In this document: one piece after another, positions 16,586-26,340 of the stretch | Numbering within the stretch: the stretch's first letter is position 1 | Layout: every line of letters starts with the position of its first letter | Assembly (NCBI RefSeq): GCF_017848645.1 | Contig: NZ_JAFEIF010000074.1 | Span: 1-64,000 of the forward strand | DNA length: 64,000 nt | Direction of reading: 5' to 3' | Origin: Limnohabitans sp. | GTDB taxonomy: Bacteria > Pseudomonadota > Gammaproteobacteria > Burkholderiales > Burkholderiaceae_C | Program-made: the position numbers and the translations under genes | Notes under the pieces: generated by a model | Told to the model about the DNA's origin: nothing | The model's input: the letters and a program-made list of their open reading frames with translations, nothing else | The model's database searches: none

Positions 16586-17608
16586 TTAAAACGGGGGGTC
16601 TTCGTCTGTCGCCGCTGCGCCCGTTGCCCCAGTCGGTAGGATCGAATTCACCACAGTGCGCGTCGGGTTGGGCTGGGCCGGTTCGGCAGCAGCTGCGCCC
16701 AACTCCATCTCGCCACCCAAGGCGTCGATCAGGCTGTCGATCAGCGGCCCCAGCAAGCCGGTGGACAGTGCCACATCGGCGTCAAAGCGGTCTTCGGTTT
16801 TGTCGGTTCCCGATTCGTCCATCACACCGTCGAGGTACTGTACTTTTTTCAGCTGCAGGGTGTCGGTTAGCACGAAGGCGACGCGGCCGTCCCAGCTGAG
16901 CGCGAGTTGCGTGGGCAGCTTGCCTTCCATCACATGCTTGCGCACGTCGTCGTTGGCCAGATGGTGGCGGGTAAAGCGCACGCTGGCGGCGTCTTCGCCT
17001 GTGGACTTGAGCACGGTTTCGCGCTCCACGGTCAAATCAGACGGCCATTCGTCTGGGGTGGGGGCCAGCAGCCACTGGGTCATCGCGGCCTGCGGAGAGG
17101 TCACGGTCTGGATCAGGGAGACCGACAGGCCACCCATCACGTTCATCAATGCGGACATGACTTCATCGGCCTTGCCCTGGCTGCCCGCGTTCAGCACCAA
17201 GCGGCGGTTTTCCAGGTCCATCCACACCAGCACGGTGGATTGGCGGGCAAAGGCCTGAGGCAGCAGCGACAGCAGCACATCGTCCATCAGGTCGCGCTTT
17301 TCCTTTTTGCCGGGTTTGCGGCCGGTGGCTGCTTCGATTTCGGCGATGCGTTCATCGGCTTTGCGGCGCACCACGTTGCCCGGCACCGCCTTGGACTCGA
17401 TCATGAGTTTCAAGATCCACTGCCCAGCCACCGATTCGACCAACGGCCCATGGGCTTCACCCCGTGGGGGCACCCAGCCAATGGATTTTTCCTGGCTGGC
17501 GCCACATTCCACAAACTGCACCGGCTCCAGGGCCGCCTGCACATCGGCCAATGTGGGCGCAAAGCCCTCGCCGATGCGGTAAACCATCACATTTTTAAAC
17601 ACAAACAA
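16586..17608 (-). CDS. rdgC: Recombination-associated protein RdgC
   Basis: RdgC is a nucleoid-associated, ring-forming double-stranded-DNA-binding protein that modulates RecA activity. The 340-residue product begins MFVFKNVMVYRIG and contains VECGASQEKSIGWVPPRG, the central KEKRDLMDDVLLSLLPQAFAR and the LALSWDGRVAFVLTDTLQLKKVQYLD segment, all characteristic of RdgC. The extra C-terminal 40 residues are Ala/Pro-rich and low in complexity. RdgC is about 300 residues in E. coli, so the length is normal for Burkholderiales. It is preceded by a terminator hairpin that separates it from the TRAP genes. Confidence 0.95.
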   Translation of the reverse strand: MFVFKNVMVYRIGEGFAPTLADVQAALEPVQFVECGASQEKSIGWVPPRGEAHGPLVESVAGQWILKLMIESKAVPGNVVRRKADERIAEIEAATGRKPGKKEKRDLMDDVLLSLLPQAFARQSTVLVWMDLENRRLVLNAGSQGKADEVMSALMNVMGGLSVSLIQTVTSPQAAMTQWLLAPTPDEWPSDLTVERETVLKSTGEDAASVRFTRHHLANDDVRKHVMEGKLPTQLALSWDGRVAFVLTDTLQLKKVQYLDGVMDESGTDKTEDRFDADVALSTGLLGPLIDSLIDALGGEMELGAAAAEPAQPNPTRTVVNSILPTGATGAAATDEDPPF

Positions 17609-17627
17609 TCCTTACTGCCCAAATGAA

Positions 17628-17652
17628 CAACCCGTCCTTTGGGGACGGGTTG
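17628..17652 (-). terminator. Hairpin after the second TRAP operon
   Basis: CAACCCGTCC (17628-17637) pairs perfectly with GGACGGGTTG (17643-17652) around a five-base loop, just beyond the stop of the minus-strand dctM gene and before rdgC. On the minus strand it is followed by TTCATTTGGG, a weak T-tract. Confidence 0.65.
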
Positions 17653-17681
17653 AATCATAGAGGATGAACCTGCCTGCAAGC

Positions 17682-18983
17682 TCAGAGTTTCATCTGGGTG
17701 GGCAGCCAGGTCACGATGCCGGGCACAAAGTAAATCAACAACACAGCACCCATCATCAAAAAGAACATGGGCATGGACACCCGGGCGATGTAGGGCAGTT
17801 GCTTGCCTGTCATGCCTTGCAGCACAAAAAGGTTGAAGCCCACGGGTGGCGTGATCTGCGCCATCTCGACCACAAACACGATGAAGATGCCAAACCAGAT
17901 CGGGTCGATGCCGGCTTTTTGGACTGTGGGCATGAGCACGCCCATGGTCAGCACCACCATCGAGATGCCGTCTAAAAAGCAACCCAGGAGGATGAAAAAC
18001 ACCATCAAGGCCATGATGAGCGCAAAGGGGCTGAGGCCCAGGCCACCGATCCACTCGGCCAGGTGGCGGGGCAGGCCGATGTAGCCCATGGACAAGGTCA
18101 AAAACGCAGCGCCTGCCAAGATCAGGGCGATCATGCAGTACAGGCGTGTGGCCCCCATCAAGGCCTCTTTGAACACGGTCCAGCTCATAGAGCCCTGTAG
18201 GGCGGACAGCACCAAGGAGCCCACCACGCCCACAGCCGCCGCCTCGGTGGCGGTGGCAAAGCCGGTGTAAATCGAGCCCAGCACCGCCGCAATCAGCAAG
18301 ACCACCGGGATCAGGCTGCTAGAGGCCTCCAGCTTTTGCATGAAGCTCATGGGTGCGTCACGCGGCGGGATCTGGTCCGGGTGCCGTAAGGACCAATAAA
18401 TGATGTAGCCCGAGAACAGCCCGGCCAACAGCAAGCCGGGCAAGACGCCGGCGATGAAGAGCTGGGCAATTGACACATCGGCCGCCACGCCGTACACGAT
18501 CATGATGATGGACGGCGGAATCAACAGACCCAAGGTGCCGGAGCCGGACAGGGTGCCAATGACCATGTCTTCTGGGTAGCCGCGTTTTTGCAGCTCGGGC
18601 AGGGTCATCTTGCCGATCGTGGCGCAGGTGGCTGCGCTCGAACCCGACACGGCCGCAAAGATGGCGCAGCCCACCACATTGGTGTGCAGCAAGCGCCCGG
18701 GCAGGGCCTGCATCCAAGGGGCCAAGCCCTTGAACATGTCCTGGCTCAGGCGTGTGCGAAACAGAATTTCGCCCATCCAGATGAACAGGGGCAGAGCGGT
18801 GAGGGTCCAGCTCGAAGCCGAGCCCCAGATGGTCATCGCCATGGCGTCACCCGCGGGTCTGGCGGAAAACAATTGCATGCCGACCCATGCCACGCCAGAG
18901 AGCGTGAGACCAATCCACACGCCACTGCCCAAAATCAGAAACAAGGTCAGGACCAGCAGCCCTGTGATCATCATGTCATTCAT
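17682..18983 (-). CDS. TRAP transporter large permease, DctM family
   Basis: This is the large membrane subunit of the second TRAP system. At 433 residues it has the classical DctM length, with about twelve hydrophobic segments and signatures PLFIWMGEILFRTRLSQ (near 65), SGSGTLGLLIPPSIIMIVYG (near 150) and ATEAAAVGVVGSLVLSAL (near 235). The mid-membrane acidic residue in LLGCFLDGISMVVLTM is also typical. It lies six bases after the small-permease stop in a P-Q-M operon on the minus strand, so it depends on the same promoter upstream of the receptor. The neighbouring hydantoinase-type enzyme suggests a nitrogen-heterocycle or oxoproline-type substrate. Confidence 0.92.
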   Translation of the reverse strand: MNDMMITGLLVLTLFLILGSGVWIGLTLSGVAWVGMQLFSARPAGDAMAMTIWGSASSWTLTALPLFIWMGEILFRTRLSQDMFKGLAPWMQALPGRLLHTNVVGCAIFAAVSGSSAATCATIGKMTLPELQKRGYPEDMVIGTLSGSGTLGLLIPPSIIMIVYGVAADVSIAQLFIAGVLPGLLLAGLFSGYIIYWSLRHPDQIPPRDAPMSFMQKLEASSSLIPVVLLIAAVLGSIYTGFATATEAAAVGVVGSLVLSALQGSMSWTVFKEALMGATRLYCMIALILAGAAFLTLSMGYIGLPRHLAEWIGGLGLSPFALIMALMVFFILLGCFLDGISMVVLTMGVLMPTVQKAGIDPIWFGIFIVFVVEMAQITPPVGFNLFVLQGMTGKQLPYIARVSMPMFFLMMGAVLLIYFVPGIVTWLPTQMKL

Positions 18984-18989
18984 GGCATG

Positions 18990-19499
18990 TCATTCGTTGC
19001 GCAGCATCTCGCCGCTGTCGGTGGCGGTGCGGCGACCCTGGATTTCGAGCACCAGCTCGTCGACAAAGGCCAGAGCAAAAATCACCGTGCCCAGGGCCAT
19101 GACCAGCTGCGGAATCCACAAAGGCGTGGCGTCATTGCCCGTGGAGATGTCGTGAAACTCGATGGACTGCCACACCAGGCGGCAGCTGTAAAAGGCGAAC
19201 AAACAGGCCAGCAGGCTGGCCAGCGACAGGCTGAACACCTCCATGCCCCGGCGGGCTGCGCCCTTGAACAAGCCCAGCACCAAGGTCACGCGGATGTGTT
19301 CGCCGCGCTTCAAGGTGTGGGCCAGCGCCAAAAAGCCCGCCCCGGCCATGAGGTAACCCGCATAGGCATCGGTGCCGGGCACATGGACATGGAGCTGTCG
19401 GCTCAAGACCGACAGCAGCACCATGAACAGCAGGCCGCACATGCACAGCGCCGCCAAAGCGGCGCTGCTGTCATAAAGGGCGTTGAGCAGTCGGCGCAT
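18990..19499 (-). CDS. TRAP transporter small permease, DctQ family
   Basis: This is the four-helix small subunit of the second TRAP transporter, 169 residues from the ATG at 19499, five bases past the receptor stop. Hydrophobic segments are at about 12-35, 45-65, 85-108 and 125-145, and the DAYAGYLMAGAGFLALAHTLKRGEHIRV segment is typical of DctQ. ATG 19520 is an alternative that would overlap the receptor gene by 17 bases; the longer frame to 19556 overlaps by 53 and is unlikely. No strong ribosome site precedes either, consistent with translational coupling. Confidence 0.88.
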   Translation of the reverse strand: MRRLLNALYDSSAALAALCMCGLLFMVLLSVLSRQLHVHVPGTDAYAGYLMAGAGFLALAHTLKRGEHIRVTLVLGLFKGAARRGMEVFSLSLASLLACLFAFYSCRLVWQSIEFHDISTGNDATPLWIPQLVMALGTVIFALAFVDELVLEIQGRRTATDSGEMLRNE

Positions 19500-19503
19500 G
19501 CGG

Positions 19504-20478
19504 TCAGCGGTTGAACGCATCAACGATGGCTTTGCCCTCAGCCCCAGACTTTTCAAGCCACTCTTTCATGATGACGTCGCCCACTTTTTTCATATCGGCT
19601 TTGAGTTGTGCCGAAGGAGGAGCCACCGTCATGCCATTGGCCTTGAGGATTTCCAGTGTGGAGGTGTTGACCTTGCGCGATTCAGCCCAGCCTCGGGTCT
19701 CGGCCGCAGCAGCGGCTTTGATCAAGGCTTCTTGGGTGGGCTTGTCCAAGGCGTCAAAGGCTTTCTTGTTGGCAATCACCGCGTTTTTGGGCAGCCAGGC
19801 CTGCACGTCATAGTAGTACTTGAGGTGCTCGAACAGCTTGCTGTCTACGCCCGTGGCCCCTGACGTCATGGTGGATTCGACCACGCCCGTGGCCAAGGCC
19901 TGCGAGAACTCGGCCGCTTGCACGGTCACCGGTTGCGCGCCGACCAGTTCAGCGATCTTGGCGGTGGTGGGGCTGTAGGCGCGCCACTTGATGCCCTTGA
20001 GGTCGGCCACGCTGTTGATCGGTTTTTTGCTGTAGATGCCCTGTGGTGGCCAGGCCACCGAGTACAAGAGCATCATGCCTTGCTCGGCCAGTTTCTTTTC
20101 CAAGAGCGGCTTTTGGGCTTTGTAGAGCTTCATGGACTCGTCGTAGCTGTCTGCCAAAAAGGGCAGGCCGTCCGCACCAAAGGGCTGCCATTCGTTCTGG
20201 AAGTTAACCAGCAAAATCTCGCCCAACTGGGCTTGGCCGCCTTGCACGGCACGCTTGATTTCGGGGGCCTTGAACAGGGATGCGTTCGCGTGCACCGTGA
20301 TCTTCAGCTTGCCTGCGGTGGCTTTGTCCACATCGGCTGCAAACTGGGTCATGTTGACCGTGTGGAAGTTGGTGGCCGGGTAAGCGGCGGGGAGGTCCCA
20401 CTTGGTTTGGGCCGAGACAAAACCGGAAACAGCGAGCAGGCCAGCGAGCAGGCTGAGGTGAAGGGCGCGACGTTGCAT
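19504..20478 (-). CDS. TRAP transporter solute-binding protein, DctP family
   Basis: This is the periplasmic receptor of the second TRAP system. From the ATG at 20478 (AGGAG seven bases upstream) it is 324 residues with a signal peptide MQRRALHLSLLAGLLAVSGFVSAQ. The mature part has the DctP pattern: AVQGGQAQLGEILLVNF, SVADLKGIKWRAYSPTTAKIAELVGAQPVTVQAAEFSQAL and GVVESTMTSGATGVDSKLFEHLKYYYD. The KxRxYxP-type arginine (KWRAYSP) is the usual carboxylate clamp, so the substrate is probably an organic acid. It is divergent from the MarR-type gene, whose putative operator lies about 145 bases upstream. Confidence 0.92.
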   Translation of the reverse strand: MQRRALHLSLLAGLLAVSGFVSAQTKWDLPAAYPATNFHTVNMTQFAADVDKATAGKLKITVHANASLFKAPEIKRAVQGGQAQLGEILLVNFQNEWQPFGADGLPFLADSYDESMKLYKAQKPLLEKKLAEQGMMLLYSVAWPPQGIYSKKPINSVADLKGIKWRAYSPTTAKIAELVGAQPVTVQAAEFSQALATGVVESTMTSGATGVDSKLFEHLKYYYDVQAWLPKNAVIANKKAFDALDKPTQEALIKAAAAAETRGWAESRKVNTSTLEILKANGMTVAPPSAQLKADMKKVGDVIMKEWLEKSGAEGKAIVDAFNR

Positions 20479-20621
20479 GAAAACTCCTGTGAAAGATGGA
20501 AATGAACGGTTCACTGGGCAGTGCAAGAAAGGTGCCCGCTTACCGCGTGCATCGGGTGCATCTGTCTGGTGCCCACTGTAGGCAAGGTGGCGCCAATCCG
20601 CGCTCGGTGTTTTCCCTTAAC

Positions 20622-20649
20622 GTCAACAAATTGTTGGCAAATTGTCGGC
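20622..20649. promoter_or_regulatory. Candidate MarR-type operator in the TRAP/hydantoinase divergent region
   Basis: GTCAACAA-A-TTGTTGGC (20622-20638) is a 17-base near-perfect palindrome. The half-site TTGTTGGC is repeated directly as TTGTCGGC at 20642-20649, with an eleven-base period that would put both on one face of the helix. It lies 44-71 bases upstream of the MarR-type gene and about 145 upstream of the divergent receptor. Confidence 0.55.
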
Positions 20650-20692
20650 ATCGGGCATAGACTTTCTCAACTCTCCAGCCTAGACGGAACCC

Positions 20693-21226
20693 ATGCCGCG
20701 CAAAAATTCTCTGAGCATCTCTGCCCCGAGCCCCATCGTGTCCTCGGCCCATCTGGTCTCGCCCGACAGCGCCGAGATGAGCGAATTCGAGTTCGGCCTG
20801 ATCGTGGCGGGCAACGCGTTTCACCGCTGGATCATCCATTGCATGGCGGCGGCGGGCCTGAAAGACCTGACGCCGCTCGATGTGCTGGTGCTGCACCATG
20901 TCACGCACCGTGCGCGTGACAAGCGCCTGGCCGACATCTGTTTCATCATGAACATCGAAGACACCCATTTGGTGAATTACGCCCTGAAAAAGCTGCAAGG
21001 CTTGGGGGTGGTGGTGTCGCAAAAGAATGGCAAGGACGTGACCTATGCCGCCACCGACGAGGGCCGCGCTTATGTGCAGCGTTACCGCGAAATCCGTGAG
21101 AGCTGTTTGATCGACGCCTTGAAGGCCGACGATGGCCTGAACCGCGACATTGGCGAACTGGCTCGATTGCTGCGTGTGCTCTCGGGCATGTACGACCAAG
21201 CGGCGCGTGCGGCGGCCTCTTTGTGA
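20693..21226 (+). CDS. MarR-family winged-helix regulator
   Basis: The 177-residue protein has a winged-helix core (about residues 60-140): LTPLDVLVLHHVTHRARDKRLADICFIMNIEDTHLVNYALKKLQGLGVVV, then a wing (SQKNGKDVTYAATDEG). The first 28 residues are Ser/Pro-rich and may be disordered; ATG at residue 29 is a possible later start. A leading DLTP/LDVL pattern and C-terminal helix for dimerisation match MarR proteins. It sits between the divergent TRAP operon and the hydantoinase gene 35 bases downstream on the same strand, so it is the likely local repressor. The ligand is unknown, perhaps the imported compound. Confidence 0.85.
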   Translation: MPRKNSLSISAPSPIVSSAHLVSPDSAEMSEFEFGLIVAGNAFHRWIIHCMAAAGLKDLTPLDVLVLHHVTHRARDKRLADICFIMNIEDTHLVNYALKKLQGLGVVVSQKNGKDVTYAATDEGRAYVQRYREIRESCLIDALKADDGLNRDIGELARLLRVLSGMYDQAARAAASL

Positions 21227-21261
21227 ACGTGATCTTTTGAATTCTGATTGTTGAGCGACCT

Positions 21262-24200
21262 ATGACCGAATCCCACATCACACCCGCTGGCAAAAACCGT
21301 TGGCAATTCTGGATCGACCGGGGCGGCACCTTCACCGATGTGGTGGGCAAGCGCCCAGACGGCACATTGGTGACGCACAAGTTGCTGAGCGAAAACCCCG
21401 AGCAATACCGCGATGCGGCGGTGTCGGGCATACGGCATTTGCTCGGCTTGAAGCCCGGCGAGCCGGTTACACCGGAACAGGTCGAGTGCGTGAAGATGGG
21501 CACCACGGTGGCCACCAACGCGCTGCTGGAGCGCAAGGGCGAGGCCACCCTGCTGGTGACCACACAGGGTTTTGGCGACGCGCTGCGCATTGCCTACCAA
21601 AATCGCCCGCGCTTGTTTGACCGCCAGATCGTGCTGCCCGAGTTGCTCTACAGCGCGGTGGTGGAAGCGCAAGAGCGTGTGGCAGTAGATGGCGAGGTCT
21701 TGTTACCGCTCGACGAGGTGCATTTGCGCACGCAATTGGTGAACAGTTTTGCGCAAGGTGTGCGCTCGGTGGCGGTGGTGTTCATGCACGGCTGGCGTCA
21801 CACCGCGCACGAGCTGGCCGCCGCGCGGCTTGCGCGTGAAGTGGGCTTCACGCAGGTCAGCACCTCGCACCAAACCAGCCCGATGATGAAGTTGGTCAGC
21901 CGGGGCGACACCACGGTGGTGGACGCGTATTTGTCACCGATTTTGGGCCGCTATGTGGACCAGGTGGCCAGCGAGATGCCGGGTGTGAAACTGATGTTCA
22001 TGCAGTCTTCGGGGGGCCTGACCGACGCACAGGTGTTTGCAGGTAAGGATGCCATCTTGAGCGGCCCGGCGGGCGGCATTGTGGGCATGGCCCGCACGGC
22101 GCAGCTGGCGGGGCACGACAAGGTGATTGGCTTTGACATGGGCGGCACCTCTACAGATGTGTCGCACTTTGCCGGGCAGTTCGAACGCGAGTTTGAAACC
22201 CAGGTGGCGGGCGTGCGCATGCGCGCGCCCATGATGAGCATCCACACCGTGGCCGCAGGCGGCGGGTCTTTGCTGGCCTATGACGGTGCGCGGTTTCGCG
22301 TGGGGCCGCAAAGTGCTGGGGCCAACCCCGGCCCGGCCAGTTACCGCCGGGGCGGGCCGCTGGCCGTGACCGATGCGAACGTGATGGTGGGCAAGGTGCA
22401 ACCGCAGTTTTTTCCGTCGGTGTTTGGGCCCGAGGCGAACCAGCCGCTGGATGCCGAGGTGGTGCGCGGGCATTTTGCAAAACTGGCCGCGCAAACCGGC
22501 CGCGCTGCCGAAGATGTGGCGCACGGTTTCATCCAGATCGCGGTGCAGCAAATGGCCAACGCCATTAAGAAAATTTCGGTGGCTCGGGGCTATGACGTGA
22601 CGCGTTACACCTTGCAGTGCTTTGGCGGTGCGGGTGGGCAGCATGCGTGTTTGGTGGCCGATGCTTTGGGCATGTCGCAGGTGCTGGTGCACCCGCTGGC
22701 GGGCGTGCTGTCGGCCTATGGCATGGGCCTGGCCGACCAGAACGTCATGCGCGAGGAATCGGTGGAGCGGCGCTTGGACGCTACGGCCATGCCCTTCATG
22801 GCCGAGCGCTTGCAGGCTTTGGGCGAATCCACCCGCTTGGCCTTGCTGGCGCAAATGGGCCGGGACGCGACCAGTGCTGACCGCATCGAGCTGCGCCAAC
22901 GCGTGCATTTGCGTTACGAAGGCACCGATTCGGCGCTGGTCGTGCCTTGGGGCGCTCAAGCCCAATTGGTGGCCGGGTTTGAGGCGGCTTACCGACAGCG
23001 ATTTGCGTTCTTAATGCAGGGCAAGGCCTTGGTGGTCGAAGCGGTGTCGGTCGAAGCGGTGCTGCCCGGCGATGCGCCTGAAGAAGCTGTGCTGGCCGTG
23101 CACCCGCAGCGCGATGTGCCGCGCCGCGACACGGTGCGGGTGTACGCAGCGAATGCGCAAGGCGTGGCCGAGTGGCAGGGCGCCGCGCTGGTGGTGCGTG
23201 AAGACATGCGCCCCGGCGATGTGATCGATGGCCCGGCCATCATTGCCGAGAAAAACGCCACCACCGTGGTCGAACCCGGTTGGCAAGCACGCCTCACGTC
23301 ACTCGACCATTTGCTGCTTGTGCGCGTGCAGGCGCGCGCGGTGCAACACGCGGCAGGCACGCAGGCTGACCCTGTGCTGCTGGAGGTGTTCAACAACCTG
23401 TTCATGAACATCGCCGAGCAAATGGGTTTGCAGCTGCAAAACACGGCCTACTCGGTCAATATCAAGGAGCGCTTGGACTTCTCGTGCGCCCTGTTCAGCG
23501 CCGAAGGGCACTTGATTGCCAATGCGCCACACATGCCGGTGCATTTGGGCTCCATGGGCGAGAGCATCCAGACCGTGATCAAGGAGAACCAAGGCCGCAT
23601 GCAGCCGGGCGATGTGTTTGTGCTGAACGACCCGTACCACGGCGGCACGCACTTGCCTGACATCACGGTGATCACTCCGGTTTATCTGGACGGCCACGCT
23701 GACCCGGTGTTTTATGTCGGCTCACGCGGGCACCACGCCGATGTGGGCGGCTTGACGCCAGGCTCCATGCCACCGTTTTCCACACGCATCGAAGAAGAGG
23801 GCGTGCAGATCAACAACGTCAAGCTGGTCGAGGCGGGCCATTTGCGCGAGGCCGAGATGGTGGCGCTGCTGCAAAGCGGCGAATACCCCTCGCGCAACCC
23901 GGCGCAAAACATGGCCGACTTGAAAGCGCAAATTGCCGCTAACGAAAAAGGCGTGCAAGAGCTGCGCCGCATGGTCGAGCAGTTTGGCCTGGACGTGGTG
24001 CAGGCCTACATGCGCCATGTGCAGGACAACGCGGAAGAATCGGTGCGTCGGGTTATCACGCGCCTCAAAAACGGCGCTTTCACTTTGCCGCTGGACAACG
24101 GCGCGCAGATCCAGGTGGCGGTGCGCGTGAATGCCGCTGAGCGCACGGCCGAGATCGACTTCACTGGCACCAGCGCCCAGCTGCCCAACAACTTCAACGC

Positions 24201-24924
24201 CCCACGGGCGGTGTGCATGGCGGCGGTGCTGTACGTGTTCCGCAGTTTGGTGGACGACGACATCCCGCTGAACGCCGGGTGCCTTAAGCCGCTCAAGGTC
24301 ATCATTCCGCAAGGCTCCATGCTCAACCCCAATCCGCCCGCTTCGGTGGTAGCGGGCAATGTGGAAACTTCGACCTGCATCACCAACGCGCTGTTTGGCG
24401 CTTTGGGTGTGATGGCGGGCAGCCAGCCGACCATGAACAACTTCACTTTTGGCAATGCGCGGGTGCAGTACTACGAAACCATCTCGGGCGGCAGCGGTGC
24501 GGGTGGGCGCTTTGATGCGCAGGGCCAATTGGTGGGTGGTTTTGACGGCACCTCGGTGGTGCAAACCCACATGACCAATTCACGTCTCACGGACCCCGAA
24601 GTGCTGGAGTTCCGCTTTCCGGTTCGGCTGGAAAGTTATGCCATTCGACAAGGCTCGGGCGGCGCGGGCCGCTGGAGGGGTGGTGAAGGCGGCGTGCGCC
24701 GGGTGCGCTTCTTGGAGCCGATGACGGCGGGCATTTTGTCCAATGGTCGCATTCATCCGGCTTTTGGCATGGCAGGTGGGCACAGCGGCTTGCCGGGCAT
24801 CAACCGCGTGGTGCGCGCCGACGGCACGGTGCAAGAGCTCGCGCACATTGGCCAAGTCGAGATGCTAGCGGGTGATGTGTTTGAGATTCACACGCCCGGC
24901 GGGGGGGGATTCGGGAAAGACTGA
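21262..24924 (+). CDS. Fused hydantoinase A/B (5-oxoprolinase family) protein
   Basis: The 1220-residue protein is a fusion of HyuA and HyuB, as in 5-oxoprolinases. The HyuA half has the N-terminal motif [14 protein letters not shown] (near residue 16), the ATP-binding [10 protein letters not shown] at 292-301 and [16 protein letters not shown]. The HyuB half starts near residue 702 ([22 protein letters not shown]) and has [31 protein letters not shown] and the glycine-rich C-terminus [10 protein letters not shown]. Family members hydrolyse hydantoins, 5-oxoproline or related lactams with ATP. With a TRAP importer and a regulator next door, it probably starts catabolism of the imported compound. 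The exact substrate cannot be read from sequence. Confidence 0.92.
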   Translation: MTESHITPAGKNRWQFWIDRGGTFTDVVGKRPDGTLVTHKLLSENPEQYRDAAVSGIRHLLGLKPGEPVTPEQVECVKMGTTVATNALLERKGEATLLVTTQGFGDALRIAYQNRPRLFDRQIVLPELLYSAVVEAQERVAVDGEVLLPLDEVHLRTQLVNSFAQGVRSVAVVFMHGWRHTAHELAAARLAREVGFTQVSTSHQTSPMMKLVSRGDTTVVDAYLSPILGRYVDQVASEMPGVKLMFMQSSGGLTDAQVFAGKDAILSGPAGGIVGMARTAQLAGHDKVIGFDMGGTSTDVSHFAGQFEREFETQVAGVRMRAPMMSIHTVAAGGGSLLAYDGARFRVGPQSAGANPGPASYRRGGPLAVTDANVMVGKVQPQFFPSVFGPEANQPLDAEVVRGHFAKLAAQTGRAAEDVAHGFIQIAVQQMANAIKKISVARGYDVTRYTLQCFGGAGGQHACLVADALGMSQVLVHPLAGVLSAYGMGLADQNVMREESVERRLDATAMPFMAERLQALGESTRLALLAQMGRDATSADRIELRQRVHLRYEGTDSALVVPWGAQAQLVAGFEAAYRQRFAFLMQGKALVVEAVSVEAVLPGDAPEEAVLAVHPQRDVPRRDTVRVYAANAQGVAEWQGAALVVREDMRPGDVIDGPAIIAEKNATTVVEPGWQARLTSLDHLLLVRVQARAVQHAAGTQADPVLLEVFNNLFMNIAEQMGLQLQNTAYSVNIKERLDFSCALFSAEGHLIANAPHMPVHLGSMGESIQTVIKENQGRMQPGDVFVLNDPYHGGTHLPDITVITPVYLDGHADPVFYVGSRGHHADVGGLTPGSMPPFSTRIEEEGVQINNVKLVEAGHLREAEMVALLQSGEYPSRNPAQNMADLKAQIAANEKGVQELRRMVEQFGLDVVQAYMRHVQDNAEESVRRVITRLKNGAFTLPLDNGAQIQVAVRVNAAERTAEIDFTGTSAQLPNNFNAPRAVCMAAVLYVFRSLVDDDIPLNAGCLKPLKVIIPQGSMLNPNPPASVVAGNVETSTCITNALFGALGVMAGSQPTMNNFTFGNARVQYYETISGGSGAGGRFDAQGQLVGGFDGTSVVQTHMTNSRLTDPEVLEFRFPVRLESYAIRQGSGGAGRWRGGEGGVRRVRFLEPMTAGILSNGRIHPAFGMAGGHSGLPGINRVVRADGTVQELAHIGQVEMLAGDVFEIHTPGGGGFGKD

Positions 24925-24930
24925 GGCGAT

Positions 24931-24958
24931 GTTTCGGGCAGGCGGGTCTGCCCGAAAC
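24931..24958. terminator. Strong hairpin between convergent genes
   Basis: GTTTCGGGCAG (24931-24941) pairs perfectly with CTGCCCGAAAC (24948-24958) around GCGGGT, seven bases after the hydantoinase stop and 14 before the stop of the convergent HhH-protein gene. It lacks a T-run on both strands. Confidence 0.6.
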
Positions 24959-24972
24959 GGGGTCACGCTTGA

Positions 24973-25383
24973 TCAGTTCTTGGCGGCTGGTGCTTTGCCT
25001 GCAGTGGCATCGGCGCTCTTGGGGGCTGCTTTGCCGCTGTCCTTGGGCGCATCCTTGGCGGAGTCTGCCGCTTTGGCCGGTTTTTTTTCTGCGGCTGTAC
25101 CCGCCGATTTGGCTGTGTAGGTGCTGCCCTGCACCCGCACACCTTGGTCGGACAAGCTGCTGGCCTTTTGCGGTCCAAGCCCCTTGACACGGCTGGTCAC
25201 GTCTTCCCAGTCTTTGAAGGGCGCCTTTTTACGCTCGTTCATCAGCTCTTTGGTCAGCACGGGCCCCACGCCTTTCAAGGCATCCAGCTCGACCTCGGTG
25301 GCTTTGTTCAAGTCAATTTGTTGGGCCCAGGTCAGCCCCGCGAAGCCAAGGGTCAGCAATACACCTGCGATTTTCTTCCACAC
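24973..25383 (-). CDS. ComEA-like helix-hairpin-helix protein with signal peptide
   Basis: From the GTG at 25383, preceded by GAGGAG, the product has 136 residues: signal peptide MWKKIAGVLLTLGFAGLTWAQ, then the ComEA/HhH motif QIDLNKATEVELDALKGVGPVLTKELMNERKKAPFKDWEDV (residues 21-62) and a second KGLGPQKASSLSDQG hairpin. The C-terminal 60 residues are a Lys/Ala/Asp-rich low-complexity tail. ComEA-type HhH domains bind DNA without sequence specificity, and exported ones serve DNA uptake; whether this protein does is inferred. Single-HhH exported proteins are common in Comamonadaceae. The longer frame to 25482 lacks a plausible start. Confidence 0.85.
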   Translation of the reverse strand: MWKKIAGVLLTLGFAGLTWAQQIDLNKATEVELDALKGVGPVLTKELMNERKKAPFKDWEDVTSRVKGLGPQKASSLSDQGVRVQGSTYTAKSAGTAAEKKPAKAADSAKDAPKDSGKAAPKSADATAGKAPAAKN

Positions 25384-25514
25384 GTCGGCTCTCCTCTGGT
25401 TGACTGCAAAAATGTGCAGTGCGGTCCATTGTGGGAAAGCACTATGAGCTTGCGAAGAGGTTTGCGGCCTAAATTGAAACAAAATGTATTAATTAATGAA
25501 TCAAAAATGCTGTC

Positions 25515-26135
25515 TCAAGCCGCCTGGTGTTCCAGCTTTCGTCCTGCGATCAATGCGGTGAAAAAGCCATTGAACCATTGCATGTTCACAGGCTTGGCCA
25601 TGAAGATGGTGCCTTCGGGCAAGCCGCCCCGAGCCGCGATTTCTTCTTGTGACAAGGCCGAGATCACCAAACAAGTCATGCGCTGGAATTGGGTCGAGTG
25701 TTTGAGGGTGCGCAGCAGCTCAAACCCATCTACGCCGGGCATGTTCAGGTCGGCAATGAGCACATCGGGTTGGATGCTGGCCATGTCAATGAGGGCTTCC
25801 AGACCCGAGGACATGGCCGTGCAGTCCACAGGCATCTCACAGCGGTTGCAGAAGTCGCGCACCATGTCTCGGGTCACGGGATCGTCTTCGACCAGCAAAA
25901 CACGCAGCCTGTACTCACGGCTTTCGCCGGGGCTCATCAGCATGTTGTGTTTTTTCTGGTACTCGCGAATCGAGGGCATGGAGATGCGGCGGTGTCCGCC
26001 CTGGGTCTTCCAGGCCTGCAGTTCGTTTTTTTCCACCAAAGTCTGGATGGTGCCCACCGACAAGCCCAGCAATTTGGCTGCGTAGGTGGTGCCACAGTAG
26101 TCTTCGGGCGTGTCGGGTGTGGGATGTGTTTGCAT
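25515..26135 (-). CDS. Excisionase-type HTH fused to a response-regulator receiver domain
   Basis: The 206-residue protein joins an N-terminal MerR/excisionase-type HTH (residues 15-60: TTYAAKLLGLSVGTIQTLVEKNELQAWKTQGGHRRI) to a C-terminal receiver domain (77-200). The receiver has E83-D84-D85, the phosphoacceptor D129 in DVLIADLNMPGVDG and the conserved K181 in MAKPV, so it looks active. The domain order is the reverse of most DNA-binding response regulators. No histidine kinase is encoded in the window, so it is an orphan. An AT-rich 130-base gap follows on the minus strand side and a 205-base gap separates it from the ligase gene. Confidence 0.88.
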   Translation of the reverse strand: MQTHPTPDTPEDYCGTTYAAKLLGLSVGTIQTLVEKNELQAWKTQGGHRRISMPSIREYQKKHNMLMSPGESREYRLRVLLVEDDPVTRDMVRDFCNRCEMPVDCTAMSSGLEALIDMASIQPDVLIADLNMPGVDGFELLRTLKHSTQFQRMTCLVISALSQEEIAARGGLPEGTIFMAKPVNMQWFNGFFTALIAGRKLEHQAA

Positions 26136-26340
26136 GGCTTTATTTTAGTGATAAAAATGCCAAATGGCTTAAAAGGAATACTTTTTTACCTTTATAGAAA
26201 CATCTTGAAACAAATTAAGCGGATCAATCTCATCAAGACGTCTTATTCGTGATGAAAGCCGGTCCCGTCCGCGACAAATGCAAAGCCTCTCCCAGTGAGG
26301 TGCGCCCTTAATATGACGGCCAATAACAGGAGACCCTTTG
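26136..26340. other. AT-rich divergent intergenic region
   Basis: This 205-base gap between the HTH-receiver gene and the acyl-CoA ligase gene holds no ORF with coding character. The left 100 bases are markedly A+T-rich compared with the surroundings, containing runs of A and T. TAATAT at 26310-26315 is a possible -10 box for the ligase gene, and AGGAGA at 26328-26333 is its ribosome site. I see no convincing terminator or repeat. Confidence 0.5.
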
